Origin: Enteractinococcus coprophilus
GTDB lineage: Bacteria; Actinomycetota; Actinomycetes; Actinomycetales; Micrococcaceae
DNA: 64,000 nucleotides
NCBI RefSeq assembly: GCF_006716305.1
Contig: NZ_VFOU01000001.1
Coordinates: 186,001-250,000, forward strand
Reading direction: 5' to 3'
Shown piece after piece: positions 43,709-52,081 of this stretch. A program made the position numbers and the translations under genes. The notes under the pieces are model-generated. The model was not told the origin of the DNA. It was given only the letters and a program-made list of their open reading frames with translations, and did no database searches. Within the stretch, counting starts at the first letter, position 1, and every line of letters begins with the position of its first letter.

Positions 43709-44494
43709 ATGTTAGACCACGAAACCCACGTCAAAATCGCTGACGAACTACACCAGGCCAACATTGACCGCACCCCGGTCCCGCTGCTGACCAAGCGCTA
43801 CCCCGAGATGGTCATCGAAGATTCCTACGCCATCCAGAAAATTTGGGCCGACCGCCAGATTGAAGCTGGGCGCCGCAAAGTCGGCCACAAAATTGGGCTG
43901 ACCTCCAAGGCCATGCAGGCCGCAACCGGCATTGATGAACCCGACTACGGCGTCATCTTTGACGACCAGGTGTTTGAATCCGGACATGTGTTCGAGTGGA
44001 AGAAATACACCCACCCGCGCATCGAAATCGAATTAGCCTTCGTACTAAAAGACGACCTGCGCGGCCCCAACGTCAACATCTTCGACGTGCTGCGCGCAAC
44101 CGAATACGTCACCCCCGCGCTGGAGGTCCTGGACGCACATATCGAGATGGAAGGCCGTACGATTACCGACACCATCTCGGACAATGCAGCCTTAGGCGCC
44201 ATGGTATTGGGTGGCACCCCGGTCAAACCGGAAGATATCGATCTGCGTTGGATTGGTGGAGCCCTGTGGCGCAATAATGAAATCATGGAAACCGGCCTAT
44301 CCGCCGGCATTCTGGGTCACCCAGCCAACGGCGTGCACTGGCTCGCCAACCGCCTGGCCGGTCACGACGATTATCTAGAAGCCGGCGAAATCATCCTGGC
44401 CGGTTCCTTCACCCGCTACATGTGGGTCTATGAAGGCGATACGGTCTTCGCCGAATTCGGTCCGCTGGGCAGCATCGGCATCCAGTTCGAATAA
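43709..44494 (+). CDS. hpaH: 2-oxo-hept-3-ene-1,7-dioate hydratase
   Basis: The 261-residue FAH-superfamily hydratase is of the HpaH/MhpD type. It adds water to the linear dienol product of the homoprotocatechuate route, giving 4-hydroxy-2-oxoheptanedioate. Metal-site residues are Glu in HPRIEIELAFVL and in the EYVTPALEVLD segment. The N-terminal KVGHKIGLTSKAMQ is typical. ATG 43709 has a strong AAGGAG site; a longer frame into selB is not supported. It is 30 bases ahead of hpaI and behind the GTATAC palindrome. Confidence 0.92.
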   Translation: MLDHETHVKIADELHQANIDRTPVPLLTKRYPEMVIEDSYAIQKIWADRQIEAGRRKVGHKIGLTSKAMQAATGIDEPDYGVIFDDQVFESGHVFEWKKYTHPRIEIELAFVLKDDLRGPNVNIFDVLRATEYVTPALEVLDAHIEMEGRTITDTISDNAALGAMVLGGTPVKPEDIDLRWIGGALWRNNEIMETGLSAGILGHPANGVHWLANRLAGHDDYLEAGEIILAGSFTRYMWVYEGDTVFAEFGPLGSIGIQFE

Positions 44495-44523
44495 CACTTC
44501 ACGACGACGAAGGAGACTCGCCC

Positions 44524-45336
44524 ATGGCTTTGACCCCGCGCCCCTCTTTGAAAACCCTGTTCACCGACGAAGCCAAGGCCCAGCGTAATCGTGCAGCCGC
44601 CGGCATATTCCTGTCCTCCGGGGATGCTGGCATCGCCGAGATCGTCGCCGGTGCCGGGATGGACTACTTGCTGATCGACGCCGAGCACTCTCCGCTGAGC
44701 CTGGAATCCGTCCAATCCCAGCTGCGTGCTCTTGCCGCCTATGATTCGATCCCGGTCGTGCGCATCCCGGAAAATAACACCACGTTGATCAAGCAGTACC
44801 TCGACTTGGGCGCCCAGTCGCTGATCATCCCGATGATCTTCACCCCCGACGACGCCCGCAAGGCCGCGGCTGCGGTCGCCTACCCGCCCGAAGGTGTACG
44901 TGGCATCGGCTCGGCGCTAGCCCGCTCAGGTGCTTGGGGTCGCTATCCGGACTACCTGACCACCGCGCGAGAAACCATCACCCTGACCATCCAGATCGAA
45001 ACCGCCGAGGCCCTCGAACACCTCGACGAGATCCTGGCGGTCAAGGGCATTGACGGGATCTTCATTGGCCCCTCCGACCTATCCGCCTCGATGGGTTACA
45101 CCGGGCAGCAAAACCACCCGGACGTTGTAGCCGCCGCTAAGAACGTCATCGCCAAGGCCAAAGCCGCCGGGCTGTTCGCCGGGGTCAACGCGTTCAACCC
45201 CGATCAGGCCCAGGACTACGTCGATGCCGGAGCCGACTTCGTCAACGTTGGTGCCGACGTCGCCTTGTTGGCACGTGCAACCGAACAGCTTGCTGCCAAG
45301 TGGACCACCGTAGAAACGGCCACCACCAGCTACTAG
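44524..45336 (+). CDS. hpaI: 4-hydroxy-2-oxo-heptanedioate aldolase
   Basis: The 270-residue class II aldolase of the HpcH/HpaI family splits 4-hydroxy-2-oxoheptanedioate into pyruvate and succinate semialdehyde. Marks are DYLLIDAEHSPLSLESVQ (catalytic His), the Arg of ALARSGAWGRYPDYL, and the metal Glu and Asp in IQIETAEALEHLDEI and IFIGPSDLSASMGY. The ATG has a GAAGGAGACTCGCCC leader. It ends the second hpa operon, followed by a hairpin. Confidence 0.93.
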   Translation: MALTPRPSLKTLFTDEAKAQRNRAAAGIFLSSGDAGIAEIVAGAGMDYLLIDAEHSPLSLESVQSQLRALAAYDSIPVVRIPENNTTLIKQYLDLGAQSLIIPMIFTPDDARKAAAAVAYPPEGVRGIGSALARSGAWGRYPDYLTTARETITLTIQIETAEALEHLDEILAVKGIDGIFIGPSDLSASMGYTGQQNHPDVVAAAKNVIAKAKAAGLFAGVNAFNPDQAQDYVDAGADFVNVGADVALLARATEQLAAKWTTVETATTSY

Positions 45337-45353
45337 CTCGATTCATTTCATAC

Positions 45354-45394
45354 CGACGACGCCCAGTAACCATGATGGTTGCTGGGCGTTGTCG
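45354..45394 (+). terminator. Hairpin downstream of hpaI
   Basis: CGACGACGCCCAG (from 45354) pairs with CTGGGCGTTGTCG (to 45394), extended inward by AACC/GGTT around a short loop. It follows the hpaI stop by 17 bases. A short T-rich stretch occurs some bases later. Confidence 0.75.
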
Positions 45395-45495
45395 TTAGCT
45401 CGTGTTTTCCACAGGTGGTCGTTGAGGCCCTTGGTTATCCACAAATCGCACAGATTCGCTGACCTGCTGCTCAGGTCAGCACTACTGTTGCGGAT

Positions 45496-45834
45496 ATGAA
45501 TCCACCTGACCCATTTTTTGACAAGATGCAGCAGTTGCTGAGACATGTAGAGTCGCTGCCACCTGTTACAACCGAGCTCGAAGCTCTTCAGCGGATCAGA
45601 CGGATAGAACAATACCAACGGGCAGTGAGTGTTGTCCTACTCAGTCTTGTCCTGGAAAAATACGTGCCCTTAACCTCGAGATCACGTGAGCGTGCCGGCA
45701 GACTGATCACGTCATTCCTTCGGCCGCTATCAGACAAGCACTATGGACTCACACCGTTGAGCGCCTACCCGACGGCACACCTATCTCGGGGGCACTCACG
45801 TTGGCTAAGCTTGTCCTATGGGCAATCGATATGA
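45496..45834 (+). CDS. Hypothetical protein, possibly a remnant
   Basis: A 112-residue frame starts with MNPPDPFFDKMQQLL and has TELEALQRIRRIEQYQRA, weakly like the helical opening of DUF222/13E12 proteins. The second half looks out of register and has low coding character. Its end overlaps the next gene's start by 17 bases. It may be a decayed gene fragment rather than a working gene. No good Shine-Dalgarno is visible. Confidence 0.25.
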   Translation: MNPPDPFFDKMQQLLRHVESLPPVTTELEALQRIRRIEQYQRAVSVVLLSLVLEKYVPLTSRSRERAGRLITSFLRPLSDKHYGLTPLSAYPTAHLSRGHSRWLSLSYGQSI

Positions 45835-46132
45835 CATTTCGAAGTTCGACGAACTGACCGCTTGGGCCCAGCACGCGGCCGAGCAACTCCGGCTGAAACC
45901 GCTAACACAAAACGACGTCGATGCCGTGCTCACTGCCGCATCCCAAGCTTCAACCGGACTGGTGCGATCCGCCGGGCCCGTTGCCATGTATCTGGCCGGA
46001 TTACTGGTCAGTACCGGACAAGCTCCCGACGTCGCCACCGCCTGCCAGATGGTCGGCAGACTCATGGATATCCCCAACCTGATGGTCGCCACCGACGACG
46101 GCAAGCACACGGTCCAGGGCCTCTCCGACTAA
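45818..46132 (+). CDS. Small DUF6457-like protein
   Basis: The 104-residue helical protein has FDELTAWAQHAAEQL, NDVDAVLTAASQASTGLVRS and AGPVAMYLAGLLVSTG, in the order seen in DUF6457 proteins, which in actinobacteria are often found with or fused to MobA. Function is unknown; a role in molybdenum-cofactor nucleotide transfer is only suggested by context. Its last 132 bases overlap the 3' end of the convergent mobA-type gene. No clear ribosome site precedes ATG 45818. Confidence 0.55.
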   Translation: MGNRYDISKFDELTAWAQHAAEQLRLKPLTQNDVDAVLTAASQASTGLVRSAGPVAMYLAGLLVSTGQAPDVATACQMVGRLMDIPNLMVATDDGKHTVQGLSD

Positions 46133-46933
46133 TAACCCTTCTTGGCCACCCGCTAATTGACCGGCGAGAAACGCTGCGACCGCGGGGTTTGCTGCGGATG
46201 GTGCATACTTCACCTTGCGCGCGAAATCTAAAATCTCAGCCGTCTGACTAGGGCTCAATCCTGCCACGTTCTGACCGTGTTCGTCTTCAAATCGATCAAC
46301 GGTGGTCAGTAGCGATTCTGGCACCGGGCGACCATCTGTGGTCGTGACTGCTCGGGCAAGATCATAGGGTGTATCGATATCGCGTAGCTCATCCGGATCA
46401 CACTCGATCAATTCCGGGATCAGCCCCGAAAAGAGCGCACGCAGCGGCACCCCAGCAGGATCCTCCACACGTGCTGACTGAGCGCGCAACACCTCTTGTG
46501 GCCAGGCCGCACACAAATACTGCAGATGTCCGGTGGCATCCAGACAGCTGGTCACTTCGGCCCCGGCAACCGCACTGTCTACAAGCTTCCTCATCGTCGT
46601 TGCGGACAGGAAAGGCAGATCCCCGCCCAACAGAACTACGACATCTTCCGTCTGCGGGATCGTCTCCAATGCTGCAGCTACACCGGCCAGTGGACCAGAA
46701 AATGGCGGGTCTTCCCGCACAACCGTGACTTTATGTCGCAGATTTGGTGACAAACCATCATCCGTCCCAGCAATGACCACTTCGGCTTCAGGCACAGCAG
46801 CCCACAGGGTGGAAACTGTTCGGTCAATGACGCTACGACCATCAATAAGGATTCCCGGCTTGTGTCGTCCGCCCATCCGCGACGATCGACCCCCGGTCAA
46901 AATGACAGCGTGGACGGTGTGCTGTACGAACAT
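46001..46933 (-). CDS. mobA: MobA-type molybdenum cofactor guanylyltransferase fused to DUF6457-like tail
   Basis: The N-terminal ~200 residues are a MobA nucleotidyltransferase: AVILTGGRSSRMGGRHKPG (nucleotide loop with catalytic Lys), VVREDPPFSGPLAG and VVVLLGGDLPFLS (metal Asp). It attaches GMP to molybdopterin, as needed by NarG and FdhA. After DIDTPYDLARA comes a DUF6457-like helical part, ILDFARKVKYAPSAANPAV then FLAGQLAGG. The frame continues ~55 residues across the end of the opposite-strand gene; this tail has no family likeness and may result from a lost stop. ATG 46933 is preferred, with GGGGG ten bases ahead; 46942 is an alternative. Confidence 0.8.
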   Translation of the reverse strand: MFVQHTVHAVILTGGRSSRMGGRHKPGILIDGRSVIDRTVSTLWAAVPEAEVVIAGTDDGLSPNLRHKVTVVREDPPFSGPLAGVAAALETIPQTEDVVVLLGGDLPFLSATTMRKLVDSAVAGAEVTSCLDATGHLQYLCAAWPQEVLRAQSARVEDPAGVPLRALFSGLIPELIECDPDELRDIDTPYDLARAVTTTDGRPVPESLLTTVDRFEDEHGQNVAGLSPSQTAEILDFARKVKYAPSAANPAVAAFLAGQLAGGQEGLLVGEALDRVLAVVGGDHQVGDIHESADHLAGGGDVGSLSGTDQ

Positions 46934-47025
46934 GTTGAACATACCCCCGGGGATCAGCAAAGCATTAGGCCATTCAGGCCCCTACAGCCACCTCTGGCTG
47001 ACCTGCGATTGCGTCAAATAGAACC

Positions 47026-47041
47026 TGTGAACTGATTCACA
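47026..47041. promoter_or_regulatory. CRP/GlxR-type box upstream of narK
   Basis: TGTGA-ACTGAT-TCACA is a perfect match to the TGTGA-N6-TCACA site of CRP-family regulators (GlxR in actinobacteria, and close to FNR-type sites). It lies 67 bases before narK, and TATGTT just after could be a -10. It probably activates or represses the nitrate operon. Confidence 0.75.
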
Positions 47042-47070
47042 ACTATGTTAGCGTAACCCCATAACCGCGT

Positions 47071-47100
47071 GCATAGGCAGGACCGAACTGCATAGGCAGG
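47071..47100 (+). repeat. Direct repeat in the narK leader
   Basis: GCATAGGCAGG occurs twice, at 47071-47081 and 47090-47100, with a 19-base period, immediately before narK. The two copies could be binding sites for a second regulator or the trace of a small duplication. Confidence 0.5.
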
Positions 47101-47108
47101 GATGATCC

Positions 47109-48332
47109 ATGAGCAACCCCGCACCTACACCGACCAAAGTCCAGCGAACTACAGCGTTGGTTATGGCCACGCTGGGCTTTGCCGTGAACTTCTGGGCCTG
47201 GTCATTACTGAGCCCGCTAGGACCTGTCTTCGTAGAGCAAGGCATTGTGGTCGATGCTTCACTGCTAGTTGCCATCCCGGTGCTGGTCGGATCCCTGGGT
47301 CGTATCATCGTCGGAGCACTCACGGACCGCTTCGGTGGCCGACTCATGATGCCCACGATCTCCTTACTGACCATCATCCCGGTGCTCTTTTTAGGCTTCG
47401 TCGGCCAATACACCTACAGCACGTTACTGGTTGGCGGCTTCGTGCTAGGCATTGCCGGCACCTCATTTGCCATCGGTGTCCCCTACGTCAACTCCTGGTT
47501 TCCGAAGGAGCGTCGCGGAACAGCCACTGGCATCTACGGCATCGGCATGGGTGGAACAGCTATTGCCGCGTTCACCACGGTGCCATTATTCGAACAAGGC
47601 AACGTCGTACCGTTCATTGTGACCGCTGCTGCCCTGCTGGCCTATGCACTCGCCGCATTGGCGTTGATGAAGAACCACCCCGACTGGCAGCCCAGCGAAC
47701 AGAACATCGGGCGCCAGATGGCCGCCGTGATGAAACTGCCCTTCACCTGGCAGGCATGCTATCTCTATGCGCTCTCCTTCGGCGGGTACGTGGCCTTCTC
47801 CGTGTATCTGCCCATGTATCTCATGGACGCCTACGGACTAGAAGCCGGCGATGCTTCCTTGCGCATGGCAGGCTTTGTTGTAGCAGCAGTCATTTTGCGT
47901 CCGATCGGCGGGATGCTCTCGGACAAAATCGGCGCCATCATCACCCTGCTGTCCAGTTACACCATCGTGTTGTTGTGTGCTCTGGCGCTAGCCACCAACC
48001 CCCGATTAGAAGGTCTGGGCACGGTGGCTTTCTTATTGATGGCGATTGGGCTCGGGCTGGGGTCCGGCGCCGTCTTCGCCCTGGTTGCTCAAGTGTCTGA
48101 TCCACATCAGGTCGGCTCGATCACCGGATTCGTGGGTGCAGCCGGTGGACTGGGCGGCTTCGTACCACCGTTGCTACTGGGCGGCTTGTGGATAGCAACC
48201 CAAGAGTACCGCTGGGGCCTGCTACTGCTTGCCCTAGCCACCGTCCTTGCTGGACTCATTACCTTATTGACCGCCCGCGGAATGCGGACGAAGAACGCAG
48301 CTGATACCGAAGAACAAAGGAGTATGGGATGA
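47109..48332 (+). CDS. narK: Nitrate/nitrite MFS transporter, NarK family
   Basis: The 407-residue transporter has ~12 membrane segments. NarK-type features are LGFAVNFWAWSLLSPLGPVF in TM1, GALTDRFGGRLMM after TM2, GTSFAIGVPYVNSWFPKERR (a Gly-rich nitrate-signature region with the conserved Arg) and GAAGGLGGFVPP in TM11. It imports nitrate or exchanges it for nitrite at the cytoplasmic membrane. It is the first gene of the nar operon and overlaps narG by four bases (ATGA). Confidence 0.92.
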   Translation: MSNPAPTPTKVQRTTALVMATLGFAVNFWAWSLLSPLGPVFVEQGIVVDASLLVAIPVLVGSLGRIIVGALTDRFGGRLMMPTISLLTIIPVLFLGFVGQYTYSTLLVGGFVLGIAGTSFAIGVPYVNSWFPKERRGTATGIYGIGMGGTAIAAFTTVPLFEQGNVVPFIVTAAALLAYALAALALMKNHPDWQPSEQNIGRQMAAVMKLPFTWQACYLYALSFGGYVAFSVYLPMYLMDAYGLEAGDASLRMAGFVVAAVILRPIGGMLSDKIGAIITLLSSYTIVLLCALALATNPRLEGLGTVAFLLMAIGLGLGSGAVFALVAQVSDPHQVGSITGFVGAAGGLGGFVPPLLLGGLWIATQEYRWGLLLLALATVLAGLITLLTARGMRTKNAADTEEQRSMG

Positions 48333-51300
48333 CCATCGACGACCGGGCTACCTCCCGAGACAAAGCTGCTGGCATCGATAATGCAGCCATGGATGCACTG
48401 GTCGGGGTGCGCAAAATCTTCTCCCGCAAGGCCGCCATTAGCCCGGACAACCGCGAAGTCCACTACGACGGCGGACGACACGGCGACTCTTTCTATCGCA
48501 ACCGCTGGGCCCACGACAAAGTCGTTCGCTCTACCCACGGAGTCAACTGCACCGGCTCATGTTCCTGGAATGTCTACGTCAAAGACGGCCTGATCACCTG
48601 GGAAGCCCAAGCCACCGACTATCCATCAGCTGGGCCCGATATGCCCGAATACGAACCCCGCGGCTGTCCGCGTGGTGCGTCGTTCAGTTGGTATACCTAT
48701 TCCCCCACCCGTGTGCGTTATCCCTATGTTCGTGCGGTGTTGATGCAGATGTTCCGGCAGGCCAAAGCTGAACACCACGATCCGGTCGAAGCCTGGAAAT
48801 CCATCGTCGAAGACCCAGAAAAAGCTCGCCGCTACAAATCTGCGCGTGGCAAAGGTGGTCTTGTCAGAGCAACGTGGGACGAAGTGGTAGAGCTGGTCGC
48901 TGCCGCTTACGTGTACACGGTGAAGTATCTCGGCCCAGACCGCACCACCGGGTTCTCCCCGATCCCAGCCATGAGTCCGGTCTCGTTCTCCTCGGGCGCA
49001 CGCTTCCACCAGCTCATTGGCGGCAGCATGCTGTCCTTCTACGACTGGTATGCGGACCTCCCACCAGCATCACCCCAAGTATTCGGTGACCAGACTGATG
49101 TCCCAGAATCCGGTGACTGGTTCAACGCCAGCTACCTGATGATGTGGGGCTCAAACGTACCGCTCACCAGAACGCCCGATGCTCACTGGATGGCGGAAGC
49201 ACGCTACCGCGGCCAAAAGGTTATCGCGGTCAGCCCCGACTATGCCGAGAACGTGAAGTTCGCTGATGAATGGCTAGCACCGGCCACCGGCACCGACGGC
49301 GCGCTGGCTATGGCCATGGGGCACGTCATCCTCAAAGAATTCTTCGTCGAAAACACCACCGAATACTTCGACGGTTACGTCAAGAAATACACCGACCTCC
49401 CCTTCCTGGTCGAACTCAGCTCAAACGAGTCGGGTCAGTACACCCCCGGTAAGTTCATCGTGGCCACCGATCTTGCTGAGGGTACTTCCGAGGAGTCGAC
49501 CACCGAACACGCAGTATTCAAACCAGTCATGTGGGACACCGCCACCGATGCACCGGCAGTGCCCAACGGCACCCTAGGCCACCGCTTCAGTGACGACGGC
49601 GAAGGCCGCTGGAATCTTGATCTGGGTGACATCCAACCCGCCATGACGCTGCTGGGTGCAGCTGAGGGTACCGCAGAAATTGTGCTTCCCCGTTTTGATA
49701 CCGCCGACCAGGGCGACATCGATACCATCATGCGCGGGGTGCCCTACCGGACGCTGGCCGACGGTCGGAAGGTCACCACAGTCTTTGACCTACTGCTAGC
49801 AGAATACGGCGTCGGACGAGACGGTCTGCCCGGCCACTGGCCGACCGGCCTGGACGATGCCGAGAGCCCCAACACCCCGGCTTGGCAGGAACGCATCACC
49901 GGTGTCCCTGGCGAGGCCGCTGCTCGGATTGCCCGCGAATTTGCCCAAAACGCGCGAGATTCCAAGGGTCGGTCCATGATCATCATGGGGGCTGGCACCA
50001 ACCACTGGTTCCATTCGGACCAGACCTACCGGACATTTTTGACCCTGACCAACCTGTGCGGTACCCAAGGTGTCAACGGTGGCGGCTGGGCGCACTACGT
50101 CGGACAGGAAAAGATCCGACCCTTCACCGGTTGGATCCACCTGGCCAATGCCCTGGACTGGGCCCAGCCTCCACGGCAAATGACTCAAACCACGTACTGG
50201 TATATGCACACCAGCCAGTGGCGCTATGACCAATTCGGTGCGGATAAGTTGGCAGCTCGCGCGGGTAAGGGCAAATTCGCCGGTATGACGACCGCCGATG
50301 CTGTGGCACTATCGACCCGTTTGGGTTGGCAACCGTTCTACCCATCCTTTGATCGCAACCCGTTAGACATTGCTGATGAGGCTCACGCCGCAGGCAAGAC
50401 AGCTGCTGACCACATCGTCGATGAGCTGAAGGCCGACCGGTTGCGTTTCGCTGCCGAAGATCCAGACGCGGAGAATAATTATCCGCGCATCTGGTCCATG
50501 TGGCGTGCCAATACCTTGGCCTCGTCGGCCAAGGGGGAACAGTACTTTTTCAAACACCTGCTGGGCGTGGATAACACGGTCAGCGCCGAAGAGACTCCGG
50601 AGCATCTGCGTCCCCGAGATGTGGAATGGCGCGAGGATGCACCCATTGGCAAGATCGATTTGATGTTGACCTTAGATTTCCGGATGACGACCTCAACCCT
50701 GCACAGTGACGTCGTGCTGCCAGCAGCAACTTGGTATGAGAAACACGACCTGTCGACCACTGATATGCACCCGTTCGTCAACACCTTCAATCCGGCGATC
50801 TCTACCCCTTGGCAGTCCCGCAACGACTGGGATATTTGGGCGACCATTGCCGAGAAATTCTCGGATTTAGCTAAAACACACTTGGGTACCCGGACCGACG
50901 TCGTTGCCCAACCGCTCCAGCATGACACCCCGGATGCGCTGAACACGCCCCACGGGAAAGTGCTGGACTGGAAATTCGGTGAATGTGAACCGATCCCCGG
51001 CCAGACCATGCCCAAACTGGTTGAGGTGGAACGGGATTACACCGCAATCTATGACAAATACACCACCATCGGTCCGCTGCTTGAAGAAAAAGGGATGACG
51101 ACGCGCGGCATTAACTACGACGTCAAACACCACGTGGAACGCCTCCGGTCCATCAACGGCACCGCAAGGACCGGGGTCGGGGCCGGCCAACCGCTGATCA
51201 AAACCGATTTGCAGGCAGCCGATTACATTCTGGGCTTGTCCGGTACGACCAACGGTCTGATGGCCACCGAGGGATTCGCCCATCTGGAACGTCGCACCGG

Positions 51301-52069
51301 GCAGCAACTCCAGGATCTCTCTGCTGAGCATGAAGGCAAGCTGGTTTCTTTCGAAGATGCTAAAGCCGCCCCCGTGCCGGTGATCACCTCACCGGAATGG
51401 TCCGGATCAGAGACCGGTGGGCGACGGTACTCACCGTTTACCATCAACGTCGAACGGCTGAAACCATGGCACACGCTGACCGGTCGGATGCATTTCTATA
51501 TCGATCATGACTGGTTCATTGAAATGGGCGACGCGCTGCCAACATTTAGGCCACCGTTGGATATGAATGCCTTATTCAACGAACCGGCAATCGGTGAAAC
51601 CGATGGCACAAACATCACCGTGCGTTACCTGACCCCGCATAATAAGTGGGCCATCCACACGATGTACCAGGAAAACTTCTTCATGATGACCCTGGGACGC
51701 GGCGGTCAGACCATTTGGATGAGTGTTGAAGATGCCGAAGCCGTTGGCATCAAAGACAACGACTGGATCGAAGCGGTCAACCGCAATGGCGTGGTCGCAG
51801 CCCGGGCAATCGTCTCCCACCGCATGCCCAAGGGCACCGCTTTTATGCACCACGCCCAGGAGCGCACCGTCAATACGCCAATCTCGGAAACCTCCGGGCA
51901 ACGCGGCGGTGTCCATAACTCGTTGACCAGGATCATGATCAAACCAACCCACCTGGTCGGTGGGTATGCGAACATGTCGTTTGCTTTCAACTATTACGGT
52001 CCGACCGGGAATCAACGTGATGAGATCACGGTGATTCGTCGTCGGAAAAACCAGAACGTCGAGTACTGA
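48329..52069 (+). CDS. narG: Respiratory nitrate reductase alpha subunit
   Basis: The 1246-residue molybdenum enzyme reduces nitrate to nitrite. The FS0 cluster ligands are His70, Cys74, Cys78 (STHGVNCTGSCSWNVYV) and Cys113 (EPRGCPRGASFSWY). The Mo ligand Asp should be among YADLPPASPQVFGDQTDVPE or the following MMWGSN segment. PAATWYEKHDLSTTDMHPF is the typical central block. No twin-arginine signal is seen, so it faces the cytoplasm as in other NarG. Overlaps narK and is followed by narH after 12 bases. Confidence 0.96.
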   Translation: MTIDDRATSRDKAAGIDNAAMDALVGVRKIFSRKAAISPDNREVHYDGGRHGDSFYRNRWAHDKVVRSTHGVNCTGSCSWNVYVKDGLITWEAQATDYPSAGPDMPEYEPRGCPRGASFSWYTYSPTRVRYPYVRAVLMQMFRQAKAEHHDPVEAWKSIVEDPEKARRYKSARGKGGLVRATWDEVVELVAAAYVYTVKYLGPDRTTGFSPIPAMSPVSFSSGARFHQLIGGSMLSFYDWYADLPPASPQVFGDQTDVPESGDWFNASYLMMWGSNVPLTRTPDAHWMAEARYRGQKVIAVSPDYAENVKFADEWLAPATGTDGALAMAMGHVILKEFFVENTTEYFDGYVKKYTDLPFLVELSSNESGQYTPGKFIVATDLAEGTSEESTTEHAVFKPVMWDTATDAPAVPNGTLGHRFSDDGEGRWNLDLGDIQPAMTLLGAAEGTAEIVLPRFDTADQGDIDTIMRGVPYRTLADGRKVTTVFDLLLAEYGVGRDGLPGHWPTGLDDAESPNTPAWQERITGVPGEAAARIAREFAQNARDSKGRSMIIMGAGTNHWFHSDQTYRTFLTLTNLCGTQGVNGGGWAHYVGQEKIRPFTGWIHLANALDWAQPPRQMTQTTYWYMHTSQWRYDQFGADKLAARAGKGKFAGMTTADAVALSTRLGWQPFYPSFDRNPLDIADEAHAAGKTAADHIVDELKADRLRFAAEDPDAENNYPRIWSMWRANTLASSAKGEQYFFKHLLGVDNTVSAEETPEHLRPRDVEWREDAPIGKIDLMLTLDFRMTTSTLHSDVVLPAATWYEKHDLSTTDMHPFVNTFNPAISTPWQSRNDWDIWATIAEKFSDLAKTHLGTRTDVVAQPLQHDTPDALNTPHGKVLDWKFGECEPIPGQTMPKLVEVERDYTAIYDKYTTIGPLLEEKGMTTRGINYDVKHHVERLRSINGTARTGVGAGQPLIKTDLQAADYILGLSGTTNGLMATEGFAHLERRTGQQLQDLSAEHEGKLVSFEDAKAAPVPVITSPEWSGSETGGRRYSPFTINVERLKPWHTLTGRMHFYIDHDWFIEMGDALPTFRPPLDMNALFNEPAIGETDGTNITVRYLTPHNKWAIHTMYQENFFMMTLGRGGQTIWMSVEDAEAVGIKDNDWIEAVNRNGVVAARAIVSHRMPKGTAFMHHAQERTVNTPISETSGQRGGVHNSLTRIMIKPTHLVGGYANMSFAFNYYGPTGNQRDEITVIRRRKNQNVEY

Positions 52070-52081
52070 GAGGGAATCGCA

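Noticed and set aside
48691-48696. Another GTATAC sequence as a possible GntR operator
   Set aside because: It lies inside narG coding sequence and lacks the TCG/CGA flanks of the two hpa palindromes.
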